From NCBI GenBank assembly GCA_958296345.1, contig CATQIJ010000013.1:310001-374000 (forward strand): a stretch of DNA of 64,000 bases, read 5' to 3'. Of the stretch, positions 44,898 through 55,209 are shown piece by piece. The notes under the pieces are model-generated. The model saw nothing but the letters and a program-made list of their open reading frames with translations, was not told the origin of the DNA and made no database searches. The position numbers and the translations under genes were made by a program. Numbering within the stretch: the first letter of the stretch is position 1; every line of letters begins with the position of its first letter. The DNA comes from an uncultured Rhizobiaceae bacterium. GTDB taxonomy: Bacteria; Pseudomonadota; Alphaproteobacteria; Rhizobiales; Rhizobiaceae.

Positions 44898-45698
44898 AGT
44901 GAGTTGCAGATTAGCCCATCGGGGTTGATTAAATCATCGATGACGTCAAAATGGTGTTTGCCATCCGCATGAACTGTGTTGGTGGCAACGCCCATACCTC
45001 TCCATATATTTGCAAGCAGATCATTTTGACGAATGAATTCTGGACGTTCATCGCCCCTACAATGCACTCGACTGGAATACCCAGATGAGGTTTATGAAAT
45101 GCTGGGCTTTCAGCAATAGCTACTTTTTCATCAAGATTGATGTTTCATTCTGGACAATGTTTAACAGCGGTCTGAGGTCATGAACACCCGATATAGAAAT
45201 CACACGCTCAATACGTTTCAGCACATCTTTTTCAAGCCCAATATCTTCGCAAATTTGACGTGTTACTAAATGCCCGCCTGCTGAATGACCACATAATATA
45301 ATTGGGCCTTCGATACGTTCAGATGCGGCTATGATCGCTGATGTAATTTCTGTCGTAATATTTGGAATTTCAGCATTTGGGCAAAGTGTGTAGGATGGAA
45401 CAGAAACCGCGTACCCTTTTGCCAACGGGCCTCTTGCTAGATGACTCCAAAAAGACTTATCAAATCTAAGCCAATACCCTCCATGAACAAAAATAAATAA
45501 ACCTTTTGGACGCCCTTCAGGATGGAATAAATCAAATAGATTACGCTCTCCATTATCGTAGGGTATATTAACCTCAACATTAGCAGTGCTTCTAAAGGCT
45601 TCCGCAAGCTTAGGCCAGTTATCGATAAAGCCCATAGCATCTCGAATATGACCTACGTTATCGTACTCATCGCTCCAGTCTGTTATTGGTTCACTCAT
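44894..45698 (-). pseudogene. Alpha/beta hydrolase, frameshifted near the C-terminus
   Basis: ORF 45120..45776 (FIFVHGGYWLRFDKS, ILCGHSAGGHL); remaining C-terminus readable downstream with two one-base corrections, ending at 44894. Confidence 0.7.
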
Positions 45699-45699
45699 A

Positions 45700-46935
45700 T
45701 TAAGCCGTATAATCTCTTTGGTCATCAATGACCTTACCATCGTTTGGTAGGCTATCAACAATCTCAACTGAGCCATTTAGCTTTGCAATTGATGCAAGTT
45801 GAATTTTAACATCAGCAGCATCCAGCCCTTTGCCTACCGCTTTTAATACCATTGCGTCTTTATCGTCTTTGCGCATAACGACAAGACATGCGCGCTCCAT
45901 TCCATCAATTGCTTTTACAAGTTGATAAATTTGTTTTGGGTCAACAAACATGCCCTTAATTTTCGTGCGCTGATCAGCTCTGCCCATCCAACCTTTAATA
46001 CGCGTATTGGTGCGCCCACAAGGTGATGGCTCTTCAATTATAGCAGACATATCACCTGTACCAAAACGCACTAATGGGTAGGCTTTATTGAAACATGTCA
46101 CCACCATTTCACCAACTTCACCAGGCGCAACTGGATCATCTGTTCCTGGGCGGACAATTTCTAGAATTAGGTTTTCATTTAAAATCATTCCATCACATAG
46201 TTTGCCTTCATGCATTGTCTCATGCGTTATTGCGCCAATATCCGCAGTTGCATAACCTTGAAGGACCGTGATGCCACGACCTTTATAAGCTTCACGCATT
46301 GACGGAAACAATGCCCCACCAGAAACAAAAGCACGTTTTATCGAAGATAAATCCTTACCCATCTCATCAGCTTTATCCAAAATAGTTTGGAGATAGTCAG
46401 GTGTGCCTGCGTAAGCGACTGGCTTTAAAATACTTGCAGCCTCTACTTGGGCTTCTGTGTTGCCAACACCAGCTGGATAAACAACACCACCCAACGCGCG
46501 GATACCTTCATCAAGAATTGCTCCGCCTGGTGTCATCGTGAAACCAATAGAACAATGAACTAAATCACCAGAGCGAAAACCTGCAGCATAAAAAGAGCGT
46601 GCTGCCTGCCAAGGGTCAGCTCCCGGCGCTTGAGGCTCCCAAACTGGGCCAGGCGACATGAATATACGATTGCCTGCTAGTAGTGACGTATCAACGAATT
46701 CTCCAAATGGGGGGTGGTCTGCTTGCGCCTTCATCAATTCTGATTTTCTCATAACGGGCAGTGTAGCGAGCATCTCGCGTGAATTTATCTTTGAGCAATC
46801 AATGCCGCTAAAACGTTTATTCCAACCTTGAAATCTCTTAGTTATGTCAGATAGAAAATCCGGAAAACTTGAAAATAGATCACGCTCTCTTTGATCTGGA
46901 GAACGTGTTTCCAATGCGTCAAAATACTCAGTCAT
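45700..46935 (-). CDS. Phenylacetate--CoA ligase-like (PaaK family) AMP-dependent ligase
   Basis: 411 aa; LQGYATADIGAITHETMHEGKLCDGMILNENLILEIVRPGTDDPVAPGEVGEMVVTCFNKAYPLVRFGTGD. Confidence 0.85.
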   Translation of the reverse strand: MTEYFDALETRSPDQRERDLFSSFPDFLSDITKRFQGWNKRFSGIDCSKINSREMLATLPVMRKSELMKAQADHPPFGEFVDTSLLAGNRIFMSPGPVWEPQAPGADPWQAARSFYAAGFRSGDLVHCSIGFTMTPGGAILDEGIRALGGVVYPAGVGNTEAQVEAASILKPVAYAGTPDYLQTILDKADEMGKDLSSIKRAFVSGGALFPSMREAYKGRGITVLQGYATADIGAITHETMHEGKLCDGMILNENLILEIVRPGTDDPVAPGEVGEMVVTCFNKAYPLVRFGTGDMSAIIEEPSPCGRTNTRIKGWMGRADQRTKIKGMFVDPKQIYQLVKAIDGMERACLVVMRKDDKDAMVLKAVGKGLDAADVKIQLASIAKLNGSVEIVDSLPNDGKVIDDQRDYTA

Positions 46936-46957
46936 AACTACCCACTTTTCAATTATT

Positions 46958-47644
46958 TTATCTTAAAATTCTTATCCATCGTGCAAGATCTAAAAGGCTT
47001 GCTAGCGCTACTGAAACATATGTTAAAGCTGCTGCTTTTAAAACCTGCCTTGCTGCTGGCATATCATTTGGGTGCAAGTATCCACCTTGTTCTAAGATAG
47101 GCAGCGCTTTTGCAAAACTTGCGTCCCATTCTACGGGTAGCGTTACCAGATGAACAAGCAATCGTATCGCGATAAATGAAATACCAATAATAATAAAACC
47201 CATGAATGCAGCTGGATACCTAACCAATACACCTAAAATTGGTGCTAAAAAGAAAAAGACTGCAGCAAATTTATCTGTAACAGAGGCAAAAGTAACGAGC
47301 TTACGACGCAATTCAAGAAGGTAGTTTCCTTCATGATGCTGAATAGCGTGCCCAACATCATGTGCTGCAATTGCAACAGCGCTTATTGAACGCCTGTCAT
47401 GGTTATCGGATAATAGCCGAACCATATGCTCGCTGGGTGAGTAATGATCACCATCCTTGGTGACTTCAACTTTGACATTATTAATTTTATATTCTTCAAG
47501 CAAATGTTGAGCAAGCTCACCTCCCGTTCCGGGAAAATCTGAACGAGCAACGCTATGCTTCTTTATAACGTGCTTTACCCAATATTGAGGGCCAAAAATT
47601 AAGGCTAATAACAGGGTAGCGCCAATGATGGCCAAGAGTCCCAT
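46958..47644 (-). CDS. Neutral zinc metallopeptidase family protein
   Basis: AAHDVGHAIQHHEGNYLLELRRKLV plus TM segments; likely start MGLLAIIGATLL. Confidence 0.8.
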   Translation of the reverse strand: MGLLAIIGATLLLALIFGPQYWVKHVIKKHSVARSDFPGTGGELAQHLLEEYKINNVKVEVTKDGDHYSPSEHMVRLLSDNHDRRSISAVAIAAHDVGHAIQHHEGNYLLELRRKLVTFASVTDKFAAVFFFLAPILGVLVRYPAAFMGFIIIGISFIAIRLLVHLVTLPVEWDASFAKALPILEQGGYLHPNDMPAARQVLKAAALTYVSVALASLLDLARWIRILR

Positions 47645-47663
47645 TAAGCTAAAGCCTTTTTGA

Positions 47664-48500
47664 TTATGCAAGCCAGCGTTTACGACGGCGATAATGCTTA
47701 ACGTCCTTAAAGGACTTACGGCCATCGCCGCCAGTACCGAGATAGAACTCTTTAACGTCTTCATTTTCGCGCAGTTCTTTTGCATCACCATCCATCACAA
47801 CACGGCCTGATTCCAAAATGTAGCCGTAGGTTGCATATTTCAAGGCGATGTTTGTATTTTGCTCAGCGAGTAAGAATGACACGTTTTCTTTTTGGTTCAA
47901 ATCACGGACGATTTCAAAAATTTCTTCCACCAACTGCGGCGCTAACCCCATAGAAGGCTCATCTAGCAAAATCATAGAGGGCTTAGACATCAAAGCACGA
48001 CCGATCGCACACATTTGCTGCTCACCGCCAGAAGTATAGCCTGCTTGAGACTTTCGGCGCTCTTTTAAGCGCGGGAAATATTGATAAACAAGATCAAGGT
48101 GATCCTTAATGGCTGCTGCTCCATCTTTTCTGGTGTAAGCGCCTGTCATCAAATTATCTTCTATCGACAGGTGACCAAAGCAATGACGACCTTCCATCAC
48201 TTGAATACATCCACGCTGAACTAATTCGTTTGGCGTAAGATCTTGAATCTCCTCGCCATTAAAAATGATATCGCCTTTAGTAACTTCGCCACGTTCGCCG
48301 CGCAGCAGGTTTGAAACCGCTCGCAAGGTTGTGGTTTTACCAGCACCATTTGCACCAAGAAGCGCTACAATTCCGCCCTTAGGCACTGTAAGAGATACAC
48401 CTTTCAAAACAAGGATAACGTGGTTGTAAATAACCTCGATATTATTAACTGACAGAATGGTTTCTGCGGTCTCTGGTTTGAGTTTCTCAGCTACGCTCAT
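47664..48500 (-). CDS. livF: Branched-chain amino acid-type ABC transporter ATP-binding protein
   Basis: LLGANGAGKTTTLRAVSNLL, SGGEQQMCAIGRALM. Confidence 0.88.
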   Translation of the reverse strand: MSVAEKLKPETAETILSVNNIEVIYNHVILVLKGVSLTVPKGGIVALLGANGAGKTTTLRAVSNLLRGERGEVTKGDIIFNGEEIQDLTPNELVQRGCIQVMEGRHCFGHLSIEDNLMTGAYTRKDGAAAIKDHLDLVYQYFPRLKERRKSQAGYTSGGEQQMCAIGRALMSKPSMILLDEPSMGLAPQLVEEIFEIVRDLNQKENVSFLLAEQNTNIALKYATYGYILESGRVVMDGDAKELRENEDVKEFYLGTGGDGRKSFKDVKHYRRRKRWLA

Positions 48501-48583
48501 TGGAAAGGTCCTGTAAATTCTTTTTTAAAGAGTGACTGGCCTAAATGAACTTAGGCCAGTCATATTTATTTTAACTATATCTA

Positions 48584-49885
48584 TTAGCCACAGCTTTGTG
48601 TTTTCCAGTCTGTTTGCTCTTTGACGTAATTGTCAGCTGCTTCTTCTAGAAGCGGACGAACAACTTCAGTCATTGGTGCAATCAGGTCTGAAACGCGTTC
48701 CCAATCAGAACCATTCCACTGTTGAAGGAAGATTGAACCAGCACCCTCGTGGTCAGCACAAGAACCAACAACTGGCGCTGTGAAGCCTTCAAGACCGATT
48801 TCCTTCAGGCGTGCTTCGTCAAGAACAAAGTTCTCAAGTCCAAGGCGCATGTCAGCACCATTGATGCCTTTTTTGCCTGTCTTTGCCTGAGCTGAACGGA
48901 TTGCTTCTGCCATGATCACAGCGTTGAAGAGACCGCGGTTGTAGTTAACCTTGCCAATATCTTCTTTGTTCGCCTTGCTGTTTCCTGCGTCCACAACGTG
49001 TTTAATCACATCCTGAAGTGCAGGGAAGTCTGTGCCAATACCAGAGAAGTTTGCTGCAAGGTAACCTTTGCCTGGCGCACCAACTTGTTCCAGATCAGCA
49101 TGACCACCTGACCACCAGTTACCGACGAACTTATCCATCGGGAAACGGATTTTAGCTGCTTCTTTAACTGCTGTTGGTGTCATTGCACCAAAGCTCCATG
49201 CAATCATCCAATCAGGACGCTCTTTACGAACGTTCAACCAAGTCGCAGCTTGGTTTTGCATGTCTTTACCAGCAACTGGGAAACCAACCCACTCAAAGCC
49301 CATTTCAGGTGCAAGCTTATCAAGTAGTGGAATAGGCTCTTTACCATAACCAACGTCGAGATAAATAAAGCCGATTTTTTTACCTTTAATACCACCTTGT
49401 GAATCGATGTACTTCAAAATCGAAGACATTTGACTCCAGTAAGATGCTGGATAGTTAAAGACCCAAGGGAACTTTTCACCAATCGCAGCAGCAGAAAGAC
49501 CATAGCCCATAGAAAGGATCGGAATTTCATCTACAGGTGCTTTTGGAATTAGCTGAAGTGTAATGCCTGTTGAATACGGATTGTAAACAAGAGCACCATT
49601 GCCTTTAGTTGCTTCGTAACACTCAACGCCTTTATCGGCCTTGTAGCCTGTCTCGCATTCTTCAACCACTACCTTTGCGCCGCCAATACCGCCATCACGT
49701 GCGTTTAGCATTGCAAAATAGTCTGCATATCCATTCGAAATCGGTATACCTGCACCAGCAAAAGCGCCTGTACGATAGCTGAGAGATGGAATGTATAAAG
49801 TATCCTCAGCAAATGCAGGGGTTGTTGTGTACATAGATCCAGCGACAGCAATCGACGCAGCACCTAATATAATTTTCTTGAGCAT
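48584..49885 (-). CDS. Liv-type ABC transporter substrate-binding protein
   Basis: MLKKIILGAASIAVAGSMYTTTPAFA signal peptide. Confidence 0.88.
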   Translation of the reverse strand: MLKKIILGAASIAVAGSMYTTTPAFAEDTLYIPSLSYRTGAFAGAGIPISNGYADYFAMLNARDGGIGGAKVVVEECETGYKADKGVECYEATKGNGALVYNPYSTGITLQLIPKAPVDEIPILSMGYGLSAAAIGEKFPWVFNYPASYWSQMSSILKYIDSQGGIKGKKIGFIYLDVGYGKEPIPLLDKLAPEMGFEWVGFPVAGKDMQNQAATWLNVRKERPDWMIAWSFGAMTPTAVKEAAKIRFPMDKFVGNWWSGGHADLEQVGAPGKGYLAANFSGIGTDFPALQDVIKHVVDAGNSKANKEDIGKVNYNRGLFNAVIMAEAIRSAQAKTGKKGINGADMRLGLENFVLDEARLKEIGLEGFTAPVVGSCADHEGAGSIFLQQWNGSDWERVSDLIAPMTEVVRPLLEEAADNYVKEQTDWKTQSCG

Positions 49886-49993
49886 ATTGTTATCCTCCCA
49901 AACGCTCTCGCGATAAACATTATGTAAATCGCAATTTTCTGGAACCTGTTTTAAAATTTCAGGACTGGTTCCAACCCTGTAGTAAGCCATATC

Positions 49994-51085
49994 CTAGTAT
50001 GGAAAAGGCCAAACTCGCAATTTTTGTTTCATAATCGCCCAAAGACGTGCCAAACCATGCGGCTCCATAATCAGGAATGTAACGATTAGTACGCCGATCA
50101 TAACCGCAGCGACCAAATCAGCTTGTGATGAACTCATTGTCCAAGGGGTTATTATTGCCCAAATCGGAGGCAAGATATTATGAATAATAATCGGGAAAAT
50201 GAAGATCACGGCAGCACCCAGGAAACACCCGAGCAAACTGCCCAAGCCGCCAAGAATGATCATAAACAATATCTGAAATGATCTGTTGTAGTCAAAAACT
50301 TCGACTTCAGCAGCGCCCTGCCAGATGAACACCATCAAAGCACCCGCGACACCGCAATAAAATGACGATACAGCGAATGCTGAAAGTTTTGCGTACAACG
50401 GACGTACACCCATTAACTCAGCAGCAATATCCATATCGCGGATCATCATCCAAGAGCGACCAATACGGCCAGAAATAATATTAGATGCAAACCACGTCAT
50501 AATGACAACAACTGAAAGCACAACTAGGTAACGTACTTCCGAACTGGCAGAAGCACCTGTAACAATCACACCAAAGGCTTCGCGCTGAGGTACTTCAATC
50601 GCACCAGATGGATTGTAATTATAAAGCCATGGAATTCGAATGAATGCCCACTCTAAAAAGAATTGAGCAGCAAGCGTTGTTACAACCAGATAAAAGCCTT
50701 TGATACGCAAGGATGGTAACCCAAAAAAAGCACCTATAATGGCAGAAAAAATTCCTGACGCTATGATAAACACGATGATATTAACATCTGGAAAGGCAAG
50801 GGTCATCTTGTAACATGCATAAGCACCAACACCCATAAAGGCTCCAGTACCAAGCGAAATCTGACCTGTATAACCGGTTAGAATATTCAGACCGACTGCA
50901 GCAAGTGCAAATACCAGAAACGGTATCATAATCGCGTCAAGAAAGAACTGACCGCCAAAATAGGGAATGGCAATAAAGGCGATTGCTAAATAGAACCAGA
51001 TAAACCATTTATCCTGGCGAATTGGAAATTTGGCTGAATCTGCTTCGTATGATGTCTTGTATTGACCTGCTTCGCGGTAAAACAT
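49994..51085 (-). CDS. livM: Liv-type ABC transporter permease
   Basis: LNILTGYTGQISLGTGAFMGVGAYA. Confidence 0.88.
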   Translation of the reverse strand: MFYREAGQYKTSYEADSAKFPIRQDKWFIWFYLAIAFIAIPYFGGQFFLDAIMIPFLVFALAAVGLNILTGYTGQISLGTGAFMGVGAYACYKMTLAFPDVNIIVFIIASGIFSAIIGAFFGLPSLRIKGFYLVVTTLAAQFFLEWAFIRIPWLYNYNPSGAIEVPQREAFGVIVTGASASSEVRYLVVLSVVVIMTWFASNIISGRIGRSWMMIRDMDIAAELMGVRPLYAKLSAFAVSSFYCGVAGALMVFIWQGAAEVEVFDYNRSFQILFMIILGGLGSLLGCFLGAAVIFIFPIIIHNILPPIWAIITPWTMSSSQADLVAAVMIGVLIVTFLIMEPHGLARLWAIMKQKLRVWPFPY

Positions 51086-51099
51086 TTCTCCAGCCTCCC

Positions 51100-52059
51100 T
51101 TATATTCGTTCAATATGTTTTTCGCCGAACAGCCCTTCAGGCCTGTAAAGCAAAAACAAGAGTGCAATTATGAAAGCAAACCAGCTTTCAGTACTGCCGC
51201 CAAGAATTGGGACACCCCAATAAAGATCAAATAGTTTTTCACCTATCCCGATTATCAAGCCGCCTACAATAGCGCCAGGAATTGAGGTGAACCCGCCTAA
51301 TACAAGAACAGGAAGCGCTTTGAGCGCTACTACTTGTAAAGCGAAAGATACATCTGATTTTGCTGCCCATAAAATACCGGCAGTAAGCGCCACAACACCA
51401 GCTGCAAACCAAACAACGACCCAGATATATTCAAGTGAAATACCTACTGATAAAGCTGCTTGGTGATCATCAGCCACAGCACGAAGTGCGCGACCAGTTT
51501 TGGTTTTGTTGAAGAATAAAGCAAGGCCTGCAATTAATAGCGCAGCAATTACAGCCGCCGCAATATCAATATGTTGGAAGATGACAATTCCGCCGCCGAC
51601 TTCCCAATCACTTGAGCCTGTTGGAAGTCCCAGTTCCGTTGTTATCATAGCCTTGGGTTCACCGCCGAAGATGAGCTGTCCACCGGCAATCAATATGAAG
51701 GTTATGCCAATTGTTGACATGAACAAAATAATATCCGGCTGATTCACCAAGGGCTTCATTACAAGTTTGACGACTGTCAAGGCAAGTAAAGCCATAACAC
51801 CAAGTGTCAAAATTAAAGCAAGAAATGGTGGAACACCCATTGCGTGAATCCCAACCAAAGTAAGTGCTGCAAACACAACCATAATACCTTGGGCAAAATT
51901 AAACACACCAGAAGCTTTGAAAATCAAAACAAAACCAAGTGCAATTAGAGAATAAAGAATACCTGATACAAAACCTTCCCATAAGGTTTGTAATAATAAA
52001 TCTGGAAGCGCAGCCATCACTTCAAATGGCTCGATGAATATTAGCTTAAATAATTCCAT
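51100..52059 (-). CDS. livH: Liv-type ABC transporter permease
   Basis: LIALGFVLIFKASGVFNFAQG. Confidence 0.88.
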   Translation of the reverse strand: MELFKLIFIEPFEVMAALPDLLLQTLWEGFVSGILYSLIALGFVLIFKASGVFNFAQGIMVVFAALTLVGIHAMGVPPFLALILTLGVMALLALTVVKLVMKPLVNQPDIILFMSTIGITFILIAGGQLIFGGEPKAMITTELGLPTGSSDWEVGGGIVIFQHIDIAAAVIAALLIAGLALFFNKTKTGRALRAVADDHQAALSVGISLEYIWVVVWFAAGVVALTAGILWAAKSDVSFALQVVALKALPVLVLGGFTSIPGAIVGGLIIGIGEKLFDLYWGVPILGGSTESWFAFIIALLFLLYRPEGLFGEKHIERI

Positions 52060-52880
52060 TAGTGAGATACCCCCAAATACGCATCAATCACGTCTTGATT
52101 GGCCTGCACATCTTCAGGCAAGCCATCGCCAATTTTCTTGCCATAATCCAAAACAATAACGCGGTCAGCCAAATCCATTACAACACCCATGTCATGCTCA
52201 ATAAGTGCAATCGTCGTTCCATACTGTTGGTTCACATCGATAATGAAACGGCTCATGTCTTCTTTTTCTTCTAAATTCATTCCGGCCATTGGCTCATCCA
52301 GTAGAAGCAAATCTGGTTCAGCCGCTAAAGCACGACCAAGCTCTACACGCTTTTGCAATCCGTAAGGAAGTGTCCCTACAGGCTCTTTGCGAATGGCTTC
52401 GATTTCTAAAAATTCAATGATTTCTTCAACGACTTTACGATGCTCGATTTCTTCTTGCAGTGCGGGACCATGGCGCCACATTTGCCAAAAGAAGTTTTTA
52501 TGCATCTTCAAGGTACGGCCTGCCATAATGTTATCAAGCGTCGACATTCCGGCAAATAACGCCACATTTTGGAAAGTTCTAGAGATACCACTTGTAGCAG
52601 CCTCATACGGCTTCATTTTAGTTCGCTTCTCACCACGAAAAGTAATTGACCCTTCTTGTGGATGATAAAACCCGTTGATCACATTCAACATAGACGTTTT
52701 ACCCGCGCCATTAGGACCAATAATAGCGCGTATTTCGCCTTTTAAAACATTGAACGATATATCCGTTATTGCTTTAACGCCGCCAAATGAAAGTGATATA
52801 TTATCAACATGAAGAAGTTCTTCACCAGGCGCGATGCCATCATCAAATTTTGTGCTTAGGTGCGGATCATGTGCGTTCAT
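52059..52880 (-). CDS. livG: Liv-type ABC transporter ATP-binding protein
   Basis: IIGPNGAGKTSMLNVINGFY, LLLLDEPMAGMNLEE. Confidence 0.88.
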   Translation of the reverse strand: MNAHDPHLSTKFDDGIAPGEELLHVDNISLSFGGVKAITDISFNVLKGEIRAIIGPNGAGKTSMLNVINGFYHPQEGSITFRGEKRTKMKPYEAATSGISRTFQNVALFAGMSTLDNIMAGRTLKMHKNFFWQMWRHGPALQEEIEHRKVVEEIIEFLEIEAIRKEPVGTLPYGLQKRVELGRALAAEPDLLLLDEPMAGMNLEEKEDMSRFIIDVNQQYGTTIALIEHDMGVVMDLADRVIVLDYGKKIGDGLPEDVQANQDVIDAYLGVSH

Positions 52881-54859
52881 TCTGCAGCCTCTTTAATTGC
52901 ATGTGTTGGTGCAAACTTTTCTGCATCCATTATAGAAACGGTCGCAGATATCGCGCCTTTACGGCCATCTTCAAAGACAACTTCCGTTTCGATGAACTTT
53001 TCACTTGAGCCATCGTAAAGCGCTTCTATTAAATCTCCATACCTCTCAGAAATGAACGGCCTGCGAACCTTCATAGTTCGGGTCATTTCGCCATCATCTG
53101 GATCAAGCTCTTTGTGCAAGACTAAGAAGCGTGCGATTTGTGAACCTGACATCATTTCTTCTGAAGCTAGGTCTTTGTTTACCTCAGCTACGTGCTCACC
53201 CATCATTTTAATAACATCTGGATGTTGAGTTAATTCTTGATATGAAGCGTAAGAAACATTGTTGCGCTCAGCCCAATTACCAACAGAAGTCAGGTCAATG
53301 TTTAAAAATGCGCAACATTGATCACGGCCATCACCGAAGGCCACAACCTCTTTAATATTAGAGAAAAACTTCAACTTATTTTCTATGTATTTAGGAGCAA
53401 ATAGGCTTCCGTCTTTTAATTTTCCGACATCTTTTGCACGATCAATAATGCGCAGGTGGCCTTCACCATCTATAAAGCCTGCATCACCTGTATGCACCCA
53501 GCCTTCTTTAGTTTTGGTCTCTTTAGTTGCTTTGTCATTTTTGAAATACCCAACAAAAACACCTGGAGAGCGATAAAGAACCTCACCGCTTTTTGCGATC
53601 TTGATCTCAACGTCAATCGAAGGCTTACCTACTGTATCTGCTCTTATCTGACCATCAGGTTGCGCAGAGATATAAACCGATGCTTCAGTTTGCCCATAAA
53701 GCTGCTTGAGATTTAAACCCAACGAACGGTAGAAGCTGAAAATTTCAGGACCAATTGCTTCACCAGCTGTATAACCAACCTTCATGTTAGACATGCCCAT
53801 ACGATTTTTTAACGGACCATAAACAAAAAAGTCACCTAGCTTATATTTTAACTTATCACCAAAGCTTACGTCTTCATTATTCAGAATTCGCTCACCCACT
53901 TTGCGAGCATAACCCATGAAGTATGAAAACATTTTCTGCTTCATGTTGCTTGCATCTTGCATACGCACATTGATGTTTGTCAGCATTGTTTCAAATACAC
54001 GCGGCGGCGCAAAGAAATATGTCGGAGCAATCTCTAAACGGTCATGATCTGCTGTCTCAGGATTTTCAGGGCAGCACACGCAATAACCCGCAACATAAGA
54101 CTGAGCATAAGAAAAGACGTGATCACCAACCCAAGCCAAGGGCAGGTAAGCTATAATCTCATCATTTTCATCTAGATTGTCGAACTTGTTAGCGTTGGCA
54201 GCTGACTTGATCAAATTATCATAAGAAAGCATTACACCTTTAGGGCGACCTGTTGTGCCCGATGTATAAAGCATCACTGCAACATCATCACCGCTAAGCT
54301 TTGAGAAGCCTTTGCGCCACGCATCGTCGCCTTTGTCTGCCAATACAGCTCGGCCAGTCTCTTGCAGATCAGAAATAGCATGCAGGTTTTTCATGTCATA
54401 ATCTCGAAGCCCGCGCGGCTCATCATAAAATATATGTTTTAGGGTTTTTAATTCGCCGCGAATGGAGTCAATTTTGTCAACTTGCTCTTGGTTCTGACAA
54501 ACGGCAGCTACTACCTCTGCATGTTGCAAAACAAATGACATTTCTTCTGCAACGGAATCAGCATAAACTGGCACGGGTACCGCACCAATTGCTTGAGCTG
54601 CACAAAATGTCCAGTAAAGGCGTGGTCTATTTTGGCCTACGATTGCAATTTTATCGCCTGGCTTTATTCCAACTTTTTTCAAACCCATGGAATAAGCGCG
54701 TATTTCTTCTAGAGCTTCCGCCCAATTCCATGTTTTCCAAATACCATGATCTTTATGTCGAAATGCAGGACGATCAGCAAAACGCGAAGCGTTTAAAATA
54801 AGATAATCTACGAATGTTGATGGCTGACCAGTAGTGGACACCTTGCCTTCTTGAGACAT
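52877..54859 (-). CDS. Long-chain acyl-CoA synthetase-like AMP-binding protein
   Basis: VMLYTSGTTGRPKGVMLSYDNLI; start MSQEGKVS with strong SD. Confidence 0.9.
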   Translation of the reverse strand: MSQEGKVSTTGQPSTFVDYLILNASRFADRPAFRHKDHGIWKTWNWAEALEEIRAYSMGLKKVGIKPGDKIAIVGQNRPRLYWTFCAAQAIGAVPVPVYADSVAEEMSFVLQHAEVVAAVCQNQEQVDKIDSIRGELKTLKHIFYDEPRGLRDYDMKNLHAISDLQETGRAVLADKGDDAWRKGFSKLSGDDVAVMLYTSGTTGRPKGVMLSYDNLIKSAANANKFDNLDENDEIIAYLPLAWVGDHVFSYAQSYVAGYCVCCPENPETADHDRLEIAPTYFFAPPRVFETMLTNINVRMQDASNMKQKMFSYFMGYARKVGERILNNEDVSFGDKLKYKLGDFFVYGPLKNRMGMSNMKVGYTAGEAIGPEIFSFYRSLGLNLKQLYGQTEASVYISAQPDGQIRADTVGKPSIDVEIKIAKSGEVLYRSPGVFVGYFKNDKATKETKTKEGWVHTGDAGFIDGEGHLRIIDRAKDVGKLKDGSLFAPKYIENKLKFFSNIKEVVAFGDGRDQCCAFLNIDLTSVGNWAERNNVSYASYQELTQHPDVIKMMGEHVAEVNKDLASEEMMSGSQIARFLVLHKELDPDDGEMTRTMKVRRPFISERYGDLIEALYDGSSEKFIETEVVFEDGRKGAISATVSIMDAEKFAPTHAIKEAAE

Positions 54860-55209
54860 GTATTCTCCTCCATGTGCCTTAAATTCGAATGCTTCAAATT
54901 TCAAAGGCTAATGTGCTGCCTCCATGCGACACATTATTTGAACTAGCGTTCAATAAATCAGTTAAATCATCTTTAGTAAAGAATGGCGATGTGAAAATTT
55001 GCAAAACAAAGCCACCAAAATTGCAAAAGACAATTATACAGACGGTGATGGTATGCAGGTTTTGAAAATAGCGCAACAGTGGTTAGGCATTTTATAGTTG
55101 CTTTGTTCGCGCCTAGAATTATTGTGATATTACGCTTAAGAGAGATTAATAATATTCTCAAATGGTATGCTATTTAACAACTCTATTACTGGGTAAAGAA
55201 CAGTCCAAT

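Noticed and set aside
47644-47791. N-terminal extension of the zinc metallopeptidase ORF (MVMQKNCAKMKTLK...)
   Set aside because: Overlaps the livF coding region; a start at MGLLAIIGATLL is more plausible
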